Assembly (NCBI RefSeq): GCF_037975245.1
Contig: NC_092574.1
Span: 10,629,213 to 10,693,212 of the forward strand
Direction of reading: 5' to 3'
Length of the DNA stretch: 64,000 nucleotides
DNA from: Apostichopus japonicus
Lineage: Eukaryota > Echinodermata > Holothuroidea > Aspidochirotida > Stichopodidae
The position numbers and the translations under genes were made by a program. Shown in pieces: positions 29,740-44,267 of the stretch; the first letter of the stretch is position 1; each line of letters starts with the position of its first letter. A model generated the notes under the pieces. It was not told the DNA's origin and did not search any database. It saw only the letters and a list, made by a program, of their open reading frames with translations.

Positions 29740-30687
29740 GTACATGCACGCAAACAGGGGGATAGGAGCTTGGGGGGGGGGACTGGGGGCATGTGCCTCC
29801 CAACTATTTTTCAAAATAGCAAATGTGCCCTACTGGCAAATAAAATGTGCCCCTTTGATGAAGAACTGTCTTTTGGATATCTTAAGCCTTTGTTAATTTA
29901 AAAAAAATTAAATTATTATGTGCACCAAAATTGTATTGATAGCATACTAACACATCAAATATATACAGTATATTTAAGTGATTTGGCCGGTGTGTATCGG
30001 TTTATAGCATAACGAGTGGTGGTTGTGGAATGAGAAAGTGCCCCTCTGATGTTGTGCCCCCCCACTTTTTGGAAGCTTCCTACCCCCTGCACCCACACAT
30101 ACTTATACATGAATATACAAACACATACACACACACACCCACACATACCCACACTTAATACCTTATGGGGAACACCTTGTGAGGAACAGCAATGAGCGTG
30201 AGGATACCTTAGGGGTAACGGTGAGGATGAAGATACCTTGTGAGGAACAATGGTGGCTAGCATACACATTAGTGTTTTAATTATTCCTTAATTAATTGGA
30301 CAGTTAATTAAATAAATGACACTTTTAAGGATCGTGTTGTATTGTGTGGTGTTGTTTAATCCTGATTTGCTGTAGCTCAATTGAATATACAAGAAAGGGT
30401 TTTAAGCTGTTCCATGAACAAAACATATGATGATTGTGGTGTAAACAAAAACTAATTAAGTTCAAGGTTACACTACATCTCTTGCTTTATAATACGGATC
30501 GGGGAATGAAAACCATAAGAATCTAAACAAATAAAGGTATAAAAGTTAGGAGCTACCAGGTAAGCTAGGATATATTGATCCCTTCAAGTAAATGAGATTA
30601 ACCTTTACTGTGTAGCCTGGAAGGAGATTACCTAATTACTATCACACGCAACTGTATATTGTTGAATCATGTTTCTTGTGTTATTGT
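29740..30687. other. Junction region before the satellite, with a CA-type microsatellite
   Basis: A G-tract (29773-29782) and a GGGGGCATGTGCC segment resemble ends of the GCGTAGCC/GGGCGGCGG MITE families. An impure ACACAC tract lies at about 30116-30152. No gene seen. Confidence 0.55.
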
Positions 30688-33559
30688 TACCATTTGCATT
30701 CTAGGACCTAAATATTATTTGAGTACCAGTGTAGCTTGTGGGGTACAGAACTTAAATGTGATATAAATGCACCTTAATGCATCCTTGTTGCAGCCTAAAG
30801 TAGATGCCTTCATTGCTATTAGAAGCCAACAATAACTTCGACAGTTGCTGTATACTGGATAATGAAAATTCACCAGTTGATGCTGGCCATGTTGTATGAG
30901 TGCCAGGATACCTTGTGGCGTACAGAAAGTGAAATAAAACTTCAATTTGCAATTTGGCTCAAAAGAACTAAATCCTTCTACCTAGCAAACAATGGAAATT
31001 TCTTGATATGAATTCATCTAATTGACAGTAGTAATCTGTACAGTAAATTTATTAATTTCATTGTAGGACAGAAGATTATATGGGTACAAGTGTAGCTTGT
31101 GAGGTACAAATTTAAAATGTGATATAAGTATACCTTAATGCATCTAAGTGGCAGCCTAAAGTAGATGCCTTTGTTTCTATTAGAAGTTATAAACAATTTG
31201 ACCTTGGTTTTATACTGGAATATGAAAATTCACCTATTGATGCTGTATTCTGGTCATGTTGTATGAGTGCCAGGATACCTTGTGGGGTACAGACAGTTAA
31301 ATTTAATTAAAATTTGTCTCTCAAGAACTTAACAAGAACTAAATCCTTCTACCTATCAAACAATGGATGTTTCTTGATATGAATTCATCAATTGACAGTG
31401 GTTATCTGTACAGTAAAATTTTTATTCGCATTGTAGGATTTAAGATTATATGAGTACAAGTGTAGCTTGTGGGGTACAGAACTTAAATGTAATATAAATA
31501 TACCTTAATGCATCTAAATGGCAGCCTAAAGTAGATGTCTCCATTGCTATGAGTAGCCAACAATATTTTTTACAGTGCTTTATATGGTGGATAATAAATA
31601 TTAACTTGTTGATACTGTACTCTGGTTATGTGGTATGAGTGCCAGGATACCTTGTGGGGTACAGAGAGTTAAATTAAATTAATATTTGTCTCTCAAGCAC
31701 TAATAACAAAACCTTAATCCTTCTACCTAGCAAACAATGGAAATTCTTCAATATCAATTCAAAGAATTTACCATGGTTATCTGTACAGTAAAACTTTTAT
31801 TCACATTGTAGGACTAAAGATTATATGAGTACAAGTGTAGCTTGTGGGGTACAGAACTTAAATGTAATATAAATATACCTTAATGCATCTAAATGGCAAC
31901 CTAAAGTAGATGCCTTCATTGCTATGAGTAGCCAACAATAATTTTTACAGTGCTTTATATACTGGATAATAAATATGAACTTGCTGATACTGTACTCTGG
32001 TCATGTGGTATGAGTGCCAGGATACCTTGTGGGGTACAGACAGTTAAATTACAATTTGTCGTACTGTACTCTGGTCATGTGGTATGAGTGCCAATATACC
32101 TTGTGGGGTACAGACAGTTAAATTACAATTTGTCTCTCAAGAACTAAACAAGAACTAAATCATTCTACCTAGCAAACAATGGATATTCCTTGATATGTAT
32201 TCATCAAATTGACAGCGATAATCTATACAGAAAAATACTTATCATTCGCGTTGTAGGACCTAATATTATATGAGTACCAGTGTAGCTTGTGGGGTACAGA
32301 ACTTAAATGTGATATAAATACACCTTAATGCATCTAAGTGGCAGCTAGAATAGATGCCTCCATTGAGAAGCCAAACAATAACTTTGACCCTGGTTTTATA
32401 CTGTAATATGAAAATTCACCTATTGATGCTGTATTCTGGTCATGTTGTATGAGTGCCAGGATACCTTGTGGGGTACAAACAGTTAAATTTAATTAAAATT
32501 TGTCTCTCAAGAACTTAATTAGAACTAAATCCATCTACCTAGCAAACAATGGAAATCCTTCAATATGGATTCAAAGAATTTACCATGGATATCTGTATAG
32601 TAAATTGATAATTTGCATCATAGGACTTAAGATTATATGAGTACCAGTGTAGCTTGTGGGGTACAGAACTTTGATGTGATATAAATATACAATAATGCAT
32701 CTAAGTGGCAGCCTAAAGTAGATGCCTTCATTGCTATGTGTAGCCAACAATATTTTTTACAGTTCTTGATATACTGGATAATAAATATTAACTTGTTGAT
32801 ACTGTACTCTGGTCATGTTGTATGAGTGCCAGGATACCTTGTGGGGTACAGACATTGAAATTAAATTACAATATGTCTCTCAAGAACTTAATAAGAACTA
32901 AATCCATCTACCTAGCAAACAATGGAAATTCTTCAATATAAATTCAGCAAATTGACAGCGATAATCTATACAGAAAAATACTTATCATTCGCATTGTAGG
33001 ACCTAATATTATATGAGTACCAGTGTAGCTTGTGGGGTACAGAACTTAAAAGTGATATAAATACACCTTAATGCATCTAAGTGGCAGCTAGAATAGATAC
33101 CTCCATTGAGAAGCCAAACGATAACTTTGACCCTGGTTTAATACTGTAATATGAAAATTCACCTATTGATGCTGTATTCTGGTCATGTGGTATGAGTACC
33201 AGGATACCTTGTGGGGTACAGACAGTTAAATTTAATTAAAATTTGTCTCTCAAGAACTTAAAAAGAACTAAATCCTTCTACCTAGCAAACAATGGATATT
33301 CCTTGATATGAATTCATCAATTGACCGTGGTAATCTGTACAGCAAAATGTTTATTCGCATTGTAGGACTTAAGATTATATGAGTACAAGTGTAGCTTGTG
33401 GGGTACAGAACTTAAATGTAATATAAACATACCTTATACATCTAAATGGCAACCTAAAGTAGATGCCTTCATTGCTATGAGTAGCCAACAATATTTTTTA
33501 CAGTGCTTTATATACTGGTAATAAATATTAACTTGTTGATTTTGTACTCTGGTCATGTT

Positions 33560-33760
33560 GTATGAGTGCCAGGATACCTTGTGGGGTACAGACAGTTCAA
33601 TTACAATTTGTCGTACTGTACTCTGGTCATGTGGTATGAGTGTCAGGATACCTTGAGGGGTACAGACAGTTCAATTACAATTTGTCGTACTGTACTCTGG
33701 TCATGTGGTATGAGTGCTAGGATACCTTGTGGGGTACAGACAGTTAAATTACAATATGTC
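33560..33760. repeat. 74-bp sub-repeat run, 3 units
   Basis: GTATGAGTG starts at 33560, 33634 and 33708, exactly 74 bases apart. The last unit carries GTGCTAGG in place of GTGCCAGG. Confidence 0.92.
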
Positions 33761-35281
33761 TCTCAAAAACTTAAAAAGAAGTAAATCCATCTACCTAGCA
33801 AACAATGAAAATTCTTCAATATAAATTCATCTCATTGACAGCGATAATCCATACAGAAAAATACTTATCATTCGCATTGTAGGACCTAATATTATATGAG
33901 TACCAGTGTAGCTTGTGCGGTACAGAACTTAAATGTCATATAAATACACCTTAATGCATCTAAGTGGCAGCCTAAAGTAAATGCCTTCATTGCTATTAGA
34001 AGATAACAATAACTTTGACCTTTGTTTTATACTGGAATATGAAAATATACTGTACCTATTGATACTGGATTCTGGTAATGTGGTATGAGTACCAGGATAC
34101 CTTGTGGGGTACAGACATTTCAATTAAAATTTGTCTCTCAAGAACTTAACAAGAACTAAATCCTTCTACCTAGCATACAATGGATATTCCTTGATATGAA
34201 TTCACCGATTGACCGCGGTTATCTGTACAGTAAAAATTTTATTCGCATTGAAGGACTTAAGATTATATGAGTACAAGTGTAGCTTGTGGGGTACAGAACT
34301 TTAATGTGATATAAATATACCTTAATGCATCTAAGTGGAAGCCTTAAGTAGATGCCTTCATTGCTATGAGTAGCCAACAATATTTTTTACAGTGCTTAAT
34401 ATACTGGATAATAAATATTAACTTGTTGATACTGTACTCTGGTCATGTGGTATGAGTGCCAGGATACCTTGTGGGGTACAGACAGTTAAATTACAATTTG
34501 TCGTACTGTACTCTGGTCATGTGGTATGAGTGCCAGGATACCTTGTGGGGTACAGACAGTTAAATTACAATTTGTCTCTCAAGAACTTAATAAGAACTAA
34601 ATCCATCTACCTAGCAAACAATGAAAATTCTTCAATATAAATTCATCTAATTGACAGCGATAATCTATACAAAAAAATACTTATCATTCGCATTGTAGGA
34701 CCTAACATTATATGAGTACCAGTGTAGCTTGTGGGGTACAAAACTTAAATGTCATATAAATATACCTTAAAAACAATGCAACTAATGGCAGCCTAAAGTA
34801 GATGCCTTCATTGCTATGTGTAGCCAACAATATTTTTTACAGTTCTTGATATACTGGATAATAAATATTAACTTGTTGATACTGTACTCTGGTCATGTTG
34901 TATGAGTGCCAGGATACCTTGTGGGGTACAGACATTGAAATTAAATTACAATATGTCTCTCAAGAACTTAATAAGAACTAAATCCATCTACCTAGCAAAC
35001 AATGGAAATTCTTCAATATAAATTCATCTAATTGACAGCGATAATCTATACAGAATAAAACTTATCATTCGCATTGTAGGACCTTATATTATATGAGTAC
35101 CAGTGTAGCTTGTGGGGTACAAAACTTAAATGTCATATAAATATACCTTAAAAATAATGCATCTAAATGGCAGCCTTAAGTAGATGCCTTCATTGCTATG
35201 AGTAGCCAACAATATTTTTTGCAGTGCTTTATATACAGGATAATGAAAATTCACCTATTGATGCTGTATTCTGGTCATGTG

Positions 35282-35630
35282 GTATGAGTGCCAGGATACC
35301 TTGTGGGGTACAGACAGTTCAATTACAATTTGTCGTACTGTACTCTGGTCATGTGGTATGAGTGCCAGGATACCTTGTGGGGTACAGACAGTTAAATTAC
35401 AATTTGTCGTACTGTACTCTGGTCATGTGGTATGAGTACCAGGATACCTTGTGGGGTACAGACAGTTAAATTACAATTTGTTGTACTATACACTGGTCAT
35501 GTGGTATGAGTGCCAGGATACCTTGTGGGGTACAGACAGTTAAATTACAATTTGTCGTACTGTACTCTGGTCATGTGGTATGAGTGCTAGGATACCTTGT
35601 GGGGTACAGACAGTTAAATTACAATTTGTC
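35282..35630. repeat. 74-bp sub-repeat run, 5 units
   Basis: Boxes run from 35282 to 35578, 296 bases or four exact 74-bp steps. The final unit has GTGCTAGG. Confidence 0.92.
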
Positions 35631-37079
35631 TCTCAAGAACTTAATAAGAACTAAATCCATCTACCTAGCAAACAATGAAAATTCTTCAATATAAATTCAA
35701 CTAATTGACAGCGATAATCTATACAAAAAAATACTTATCATTCGCATTGTAGGACCTAACATTACAGTATATGAGTACCAGTGTAGCTTTTGGGGTACAA
35801 AACTTAAATGTCATATAAATATACCTTAAAAACAATGCAACTAAATGGCAGCCTAAAGTAGATGCCTTCATTGCTATGAGTAGCCAACAATATTTTTTAC
35901 AGTGCTTGATATATACTGGATAATGAATATTAACTTGTTGATTTTGTACTCTAGTCATGTTGTATGAGTGCCAGGATACCTTGTGGGGTACACACATTTA
36001 AATTACAATTTGTAGTACTGTACTCTGGTCATGTGGTATGAGTGCCAGGATACCTTGTGGGGTACAGACAGTTAAATTACAATTTGTTGTACTATACTCT
36101 GGTCATGTGGTATGAGTGCCAGGATACCTTGTGGGGTACAGACAGTTAAATTACAATTTGTCGTACTGTACTCTGGTCATGTGGTATGAGTGCTAGGATA
36201 CCTTGTGGGGTACAGACAGTTAAATTACAATTTGTCTCTCAAGAACTTAATAAGAACTAAATCCATCTACCTAGCAAACAATGAAAATTCTTCAATATAA
36301 ATTCATCTAATTGACAGCGATAATCTATACAAAAAAATACTTATCATTCGCATTGTAGGACCTAACATTACAGTATATGAGTACCAGTGTAGCTTGTGGG
36401 GTACAAAACTTAAATGTCATATAAATATACCTTAAAAACAATGCAACTAAATGGTAGCCTAAAGTAGATGCCTTCATTGCTATGAGTAGCCAACAATAGT
36501 TTTGGCAGTGCTTTATATACAGGATAATGAAAATTCACCAACTGATGCTGTATCCTGGTCATGTGGTATGAGTGCCAGGATACCTTGTGGGGTACAGACA
36601 GTTAAATTACAATTACAATATGTCTCTCAAGAACTTAATTAGAAATAAATCCATCTACCTAGCAAACAATGAAAATTCTTCAATATAAATTCATCTAATT
36701 GACAGCGATAATCTATACAAAAAAATACTTATCATTCGCATTGTAGGACCTAACATTATATGAGTACCAGTGTAGCTTGTGGGGTACAAAACTTAAATGT
36801 CATATAAATATACCTTAAAAACAATGCAACTAATGGCAGCCTAAAGTAGATGCCTTCATTGCTATGAGTAGCCAACAATATTTTTTACAGTGCTTGATAT
36901 ACTGGATAATAAATATTAACTTGTTGATACTGTACTCTGGTCATGTTGTATGAGTGCCAGGATACCTTGTGGGGTACAAACATTGAAATTAAATTACAAT
37001 ATGTCTCTCAAGAACTTAATTAGAAATAAATCCATCTACCTAGCAAACAATGGAAATTCTTCAATATAAATTCATCTAA

Positions 37080-40000
37080 TTGACAGCGATAATCTATACA
37101 GAATAAAACTTATCATTCGCATTGTAGGACCTAACATTATATGAGTACCAGTGTAGCTTGTGGGGTACAAAACTTAAATGTCATATAAATATACCTTAAA
37201 AACAATGCTACTAAATGGTAGCCTAAAGTAGATGCCTTCATTGCTATGAGTAGCCAACAATAGTTTTGGCAGTGCTTTATATACAGGATAATGAAAATTC
37301 ACCAACTGATGCTGTATTCTGGTCATGTGGTATGAGTGCCAGGATACCTTGTGGGGTACAGACAGTTCAATTACAATTACAATATGTCTCTCAAGAACTT
37401 AATTAGAACTAAATCCATCTAACTAGCAAACAATGGAAATTCTTCAATATAAATTCATCTAATTGACAGCGATAATCTATACAAAAAAATACTTATCATT
37501 CGCATTGTAGGACCTAACATTATATGAGTACCAGTGTAGCTTGTGGGGTACAAAACTTAGATGTCATATAAATATACCTTAAAAACAATGCAACTAAATG
37601 GCAGCCTAAAGTAGATGCCTTCATTGCTATTAGAAGCCAACAATAACTTTGACCTTTGTTTTATACTGGAATATGAAAATTCACCTTTAGATACTGTATT
37701 CTGGTAAAATGGTATGAGTACCAGGATACCTTGTGGGGTACAGACATTTAAATTAAAATTTGTCTCTCAAGAACTTAATAAGAACTAAATCCATCTACCT
37801 AGCAAACAATGAAAATTCTTCAATATAAATTCATCTAATTGACAGCGATAATCTATACAAAAAAATACTTATCATTCGCATTGTAGGACCTAACATTATA
37901 TGAGTACCAGTGTAGCTTGTGGGGTACAAAACTTAAATGTCATATAAATATACCTTAAAAACAATGCAACTAAATGGCAGCCTAAAGTAGATGCCTTCAT
38001 TGCTATGAGTAGCCAACAATATTTTTTACAGTGCTTGATATACTGGATAATAAATATTAAATTGTTGATTTTGTACTCTGGTCATGTTGTATGAGTGCCA
38101 GGATACCTTGTGGGGTACAGACAGTTAAATTACAATTTGTCGTACTGTACTCTGGTCATGTGGTATGAGTGCCAGGATACCTTGTGGGGTACAGACAGTT
38201 AAATTACAATTTGTCTCTCAAGAACTTAATAAGAACTAAATCCATCTACCTAGCAAACAATGAAAATTCTTCAATATAAATTCATCTAAATATACCTTAA
38301 AAACAATGCAACTAAATGGCAGCCTAAAGTAGATGCCTTCATTGCTATGAGTAGCCAACAATATTTTTTACAGTGCTTGATATACTGGATAATAAATATT
38401 AATAAATATTAACTTGTTGATACTGTACTCTGGTCATGTTGTATGAGTGCCAGGATACCTTTTGGGGTACAGACATTGAAATTAAATTACAATATGTCTC
38501 TCAAGAACTTAATAAGAACTAAATCCATCTACCTAGCAAACAATGGAAATTCTTCAATATAAATTCATCTAATTGACAGCGATAATCTATACAAAAAAAT
38601 ACTTATCATTCGCATTGTAGGACCTAACATTATATGAGTACCAGTGTAGCTTGTGGGGTACAAAACTTAAATGTCATATAAATATACCTTAAAAACAATG
38701 CAACTAAATGGCAGCCTAAAGTAGATGCCTTCATTGCTATTAGAAGCCAACAATAACTTTGACCTTTGTTTTATACTGGAATATGAAAATTCACCTATAG
38801 ATACTGTATTCTGGTAAAATGGTATGAGTACCAGGATACCTTGTGGGGTACAGACAGTTAAATTACAATTTGTCGTACTATACTCTGGTCATGTGGTATG
38901 AGTGCAAGGATACCTTGTGGGGTACAGACAGTTAAATTACAATTTGTCTCTCAAGAACTTAATAAGAACTAAATCCATCTACCTAGCAAACAATGAAAAT
39001 TCTTCAATATAAATTCAACTAATTGACAGCGATAATCTATACAAAAAAATACTTATCATTCGCATTGTAGGACCTAACATTATATGAGTACCAGTGTAGC
39101 TTGTGGGGTACAAAACTTAAATGTCATATATATACCTTAAAAACAATGCAACTAATGGCAGCCTAAAGTAGATGCCTTCATTGCTATGAGTAGCCAACAA
39201 TATTTTTTACAGTGCTTGATATACTGGATAATAAATATTAACTTGTTGATTTTGTACTCTGGTCATGTGGTATGAGTGCCAGGATACCTTGTGGGGTACA
39301 GACATTGAAATTAAATTACAATATGTCTCTCAAGAACTTAATAAGAACTAAATCCATCTACCTAGAAAACAATGGAAATTCTTCAATATAAATTCATCTA
39401 ATTGACAGCGATAATCTATACAAAAAAATACTTATCATTCGCATTGTAGGACCTAACATTATATGAGTACCAGTGTAGCTTGTGGGGTACAAAACTTAAA
39501 TGTCATATAAATATACCTTAAAAACAATGCAACTAAATGGCAGCCTAAAGTAGATGCCTTCATTGCTATGAGTAGCCAACAATATTTTTTACAGTGCTTT
39601 ATATACTGGATAATAAATATTAATAAATATTAACTTGTTGATACTGTACTCTGGTCATGTTGTATGAGTGCCAGGATACCTTGTGGGGTACAGACATTGA
39701 AATTAAATTACAAGATGTCTCTCAAGAACTTAATAAGAACTAAATCCATCTACCTAGCAAACAATGGAAATTCTTCAATATAAATTCATCTAATTGACAG
39801 CGATAATCTATACAAAAAAATACTTATCATTCGCATTGTAGGACCTAACATTATATGAGTACCAGTGTAGCTTGTGGGGTACAAAACTTAAATGTCATAT
39901 AAATATACCTTAAAAACAATGCAACTAAATGGCAGCCTAAAGTAGATGCCTTCATTGCTATTAGAAGCCAACAATAACTTTGACCTTTGTTTTATACTGG

Positions 40001-41180
40001 AATATGAAAATTCACCTATAGATACTGTATTCTGGTAAAATGGTATGAGTACCAGGATACCTTGTGGGGTACAGACATTTAAATTAAAATTTGTCTCTCA
40101 AGAACTTAATAAGAACTAAATCCATCTACCTAGCAAACAATGAAAATTCTTCAATATAAATTCATCTAATTGACAGCGATAATCTATACAAAAAAATACT
40201 TATCATTCGCATTGTAGGACCTAACATTATATGAGTACCAGTGTAGCTTTTGGGGTACAAAACTTAAATGTCATATAAATATACCTTAAAAACAATGCAA
40301 CTAAATGGCAGCCTAAAGTAGATGCCTTCATTGCTATGAGTAGCCAACAATATTTTTTACAGTGCTTGATATACTGGATAATAAATATTAACTTGTTGAT
40401 TTTGTACTCTGGTCATGTTGTATGAGTGCCAGGATACCTTGTGGGGTACAGACAGTTAAATTACAATTTGTCGTACTGTACTCTGGTCATGTGGTATGAG
40501 TGCCAGGATACCTTGTGGGGTACAGACAGTTAAATTACAATTTGTCTCTCAAGAACTTAATAAGAACTAAATCCATCTACCTAGCAAACAATGAAAATTC
40601 TTCAATATAAATTCATCTAAATATACCTTAAAAACAATGCAACTAAATGGCAGCCTAAAGTAGATGCCTTCATTGCTATGAGTAGCCAACATTAGTTTTG
40701 GCAGTGCTTTATATACAGGATAATGAAAATTCACCAACTGATGCTGTATTCTGGTCATGTGGTATGAGTGCCAGGATACCTTGTGGGGTACAGACAGTTA
40801 AATTACAATTACAATATGTCTCTCAAGAACTTAATTAGAAATAAATCCATCTACCTAGCAAACAATGCAAACTCTTCAATATAAATATATCTAATTGACA
40901 GCGATAATCTGTACAGAATAAAACTTATCATTCGCATTGTAGAACCTAACATTATATGAGTACCAGTGTAGCTTGTGGGGTACAAAACTTAAATGTCATA
41001 TAAATATTCCTTAAAAACAATGCAACTAATGGCAGCCTAAAGTAGATGCCTTCATTGCTATGTGTAGCCAACAATATTTTTTACAGTGCTTGATATACTG
41101 GATAATAAATATTAACTTGTTGATACTGTACTCTGGTCATGTTGTATGAGTGCCAGGATACCTTGTGGGGTACAGACAGT
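37080..41180. repeat. Satellite higher-order duplication, copy 1 of the 11,890-bp-offset pair
   Basis: Every landmark tested here recurs exactly 11,890 bases downstream: 37201, 37321, 37651, 38281 and 41001 match 49091, 49211, 49541, 50171 and 52891. The partner is about 48970-53070; similarity breaks after the GTACAGACAGTT near the right end. Confidence 0.88.
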
Positions 41181-42680
41181 TAAATTACAATATGTCTCTC
41201 AAGAACTTAATAAGAACTAAATCCATCTACCTAGCAAACAATGGAAATTCTTCAATATAAATTCATCTAATTGACAGCGATAATCTATACAAAAAAATAC
41301 TTATCATTCGCATTGTAGGACCTAACATTATATGAGTACCAGTGTAGCTTGTGGGGTACAAAACTTAAATGTCATATAAATATACCTTAAAAACAATGCA
41401 ACTAAATGGCAGCCTAAAGTAGATACCTTCATTGCTTTGAGAAGCCAACAATATTTTTTACAGTGCTTGATATACTGGATAATAAATATTAACTTGTTGA
41501 TTTTGTACTCTGGTCATGTTGTATGAGTGCCAGGATACCTTGTGGGGTACAGACAGTTAAATAACAATTTGTCTCTCAAGAACTTAATAAGAACTAAATC
41601 CATCTACCTAGCAAACAATGAAAATTCTTCAATATAAATTCATCTAATTGACAGCGATAATCTATACAAAAAAATACTTATCATTCGCATTGTAGGACCT
41701 AACATTATATGAGTACCAGTGTAGCTTGTGGGGTACAAAACTTAAATGTCATATAAATATACCTTAAAAACAATGCAACTAATGGCAGCCTAAAGTAGAT
41801 GCCTTCATTGCTATGAGTAGCCAACAATATTTTTTACAGTGCTTGATATACTGGATAATAAATATTAACTTGTTGATACTGTACTCTGGTCATGTTGTAT
41901 GAGTGCCAGGATACCTTGTGGGGTACAAACATTGAAATTAAATTACAATATGTCTCTCAAGAACTTAATAAGAACTAAATCCATCTACCTAGCAAACAAT
42001 GGAAATTCTTCAATATAAATTCATCTAATTGACAGCGATAATCTATACAGAATAAAACTTATCATTCGCATTGTAGGACCTAACATTATATGAGTACCAG
42101 TGTAGCTTGTGGGGTACAAAACTTAAATGTCATATAAATATACCTTAAAAACAATGCTACTAAATGGTAGCCTAAAGTAGATGCCTTCATTGCTATGAGT
42201 AGCCAACAATAGTTTTGGCAGTGCTTTATATACAGGATAATGAAAATTCACCAACTGATGCTGTATTCTGGTCATGTGGTATGAGTGCCAGGATACCTTG
42301 TGGGGTACAGACAGTTCAATTACAATTACAATATGTCTCTCAAGAACTTAATTAGAACTTAATCCATCTAACTAGCAAACAATGGAAATTCTTCAATATA
42401 AATTCATCTAATTGACAGCGATAATCTATACAAAAAAATACTCATCATTCGCATTGTAGGACCTAACATTATATGAGTACCAGTGTAGCTTGTGGGGTAC
42501 AAAACTTAGATGTCATATAAATATACCTTAAAAACAATGCAACTAAATGGCAGCCTAAAGTAGATGCCTTCATTGCTATTAGAAGCCAACAATAACTTTG
42601 ACCTTTGTTTTATACTGGAATATGAAAATTCACCTATAGATACTGTATTCTGGTAAAATGGTATGAGTACCAGGATACCT
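39720..42680. repeat. Satellite higher-order duplication, copy 1 of the ~4.55-kb-offset pair
   Basis: Landmarks recur at offset 4548 (39961/44509), 4550 (41001/45551, after a 2-bp insertion) and 4698 (42121/46819). The last step of 148 bases is two 74-bp units gained in the partner near 46110-46260. Confidence 0.87.
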
Positions 42681-44267
42681 TGTGGGGTACAGACAGTTAA
42701 ATTACAATTTGTCGTACTATACTCTGGTCATGTGGTATGAGTGCAAGGATACCTTGTGGGGTACAGACAGTTAAATTACAATTTGTCTCTCAAGAACTTA
42801 ATAAGAACTAAATCCATCTACCTAGCAAACAATGAAAATTCTTCAATATAAATTCATCTAATTGACAGCGATAATCTATACAAAAAAATACTTATCATTC
42901 GCATTGTAGGACCTAACATTATATGAGTACCAGTGTAGCTTGTGGGGTACAAAACTTAAATGTCATATATATACCTTAAAAACAATGCAACTAATGGCAG
43001 CCTAAAGTAGATGCCTTCATTGCTATGAGTAGCCAACAATATTTTTTACAGTGCTTGATATACTGGATAATAAATATTAACTTGTTGATTTTGTACTCTG
43101 GTCATGTGGTATGAGTGCCAGGATACCTTGTGGGGTACAGACATTGAAATTAAATTACAATATGTCTCTCAAGAACTTAATAAGAACTAAATCCATCTAC
43201 CTAGCAAACAATGGAAATTCTTCAATATAAATTCATCTAATTGACAGCGATAATCTATACAAAAAAATACTTATCATTCGCATTGTAGGACCTAACATTA
43301 TATGAGTACCAGTGTAGCTTGTGGGGTACAAAACTTAAATGTCATATAAATATACCTTAAAAACAATGCAACTAAATGGCAGCCTAAAGTAGATGCCTTC
43401 ATTGCTATTAGAAGCCAACAATAACTTTGACCTTTGTTTTATACTGGAATATGAAAATTCACCTATAGATACTGTATTCTGGTAAAATGGTATGAGTACC
43501 AGGATACCTTGTGGGGTACAGACATTTAAATTAAAATTTGTCTCTCAAGAACTTAATAAGAACTAAATCCATCTACCTAGCAAACAATGAAAATTCTTCA
43601 ATATAAATTCATCTAATTGACAGCGATAATCTATACAAAAAAATACTTATCATTCGCATTGTAGGACCTAACATTATATGAGTACCAGTGTAGCTTTTGG
43701 GGTACAAAACTTAAATGTCATATAAATATACCTTAAAAACAATGCAACTAAATGGCAGCCTAAAGTAGATGCCTTCATTGCTATGAGTAGCCAACAATAT
43801 TTTTTACAGTGCTTGATATACTGGATAATAAATATTAACTTGTTGATTTTGTACTCTGGTCATGTTGTATGAGTGCCAGGATACCTTGTGGGGTACAGAC
43901 AGTTAAATTACAATTTGTCGTACTGTACTCTGGTCATGTGGTATGAGTGCCAGGATACCTTGTGGGGTACAGACAGTTAAATTACAATTTGTCTCTCAAG
44001 AACTTAATAAGAACTAAATCCATCTACCTAGCAAACAATGAAAATTCTTCAATATAAATTCATCTAAATATACCTTAAAAACAATGCAACTAAATGGCAG
44101 CCTAAAGTAGATGCCTTCATTGCTATGAGTAGCCAACATTAGTTTTGGCAGTGCTTTATATACAGGATAATGAAAATTCACCAACTGATGCTGTATTCTG
44201 GTCATGTGGTATGAGTGCCAGGATACCTTGTGGGGTACAGACAGTTAAATTACAATTACAATATGTC

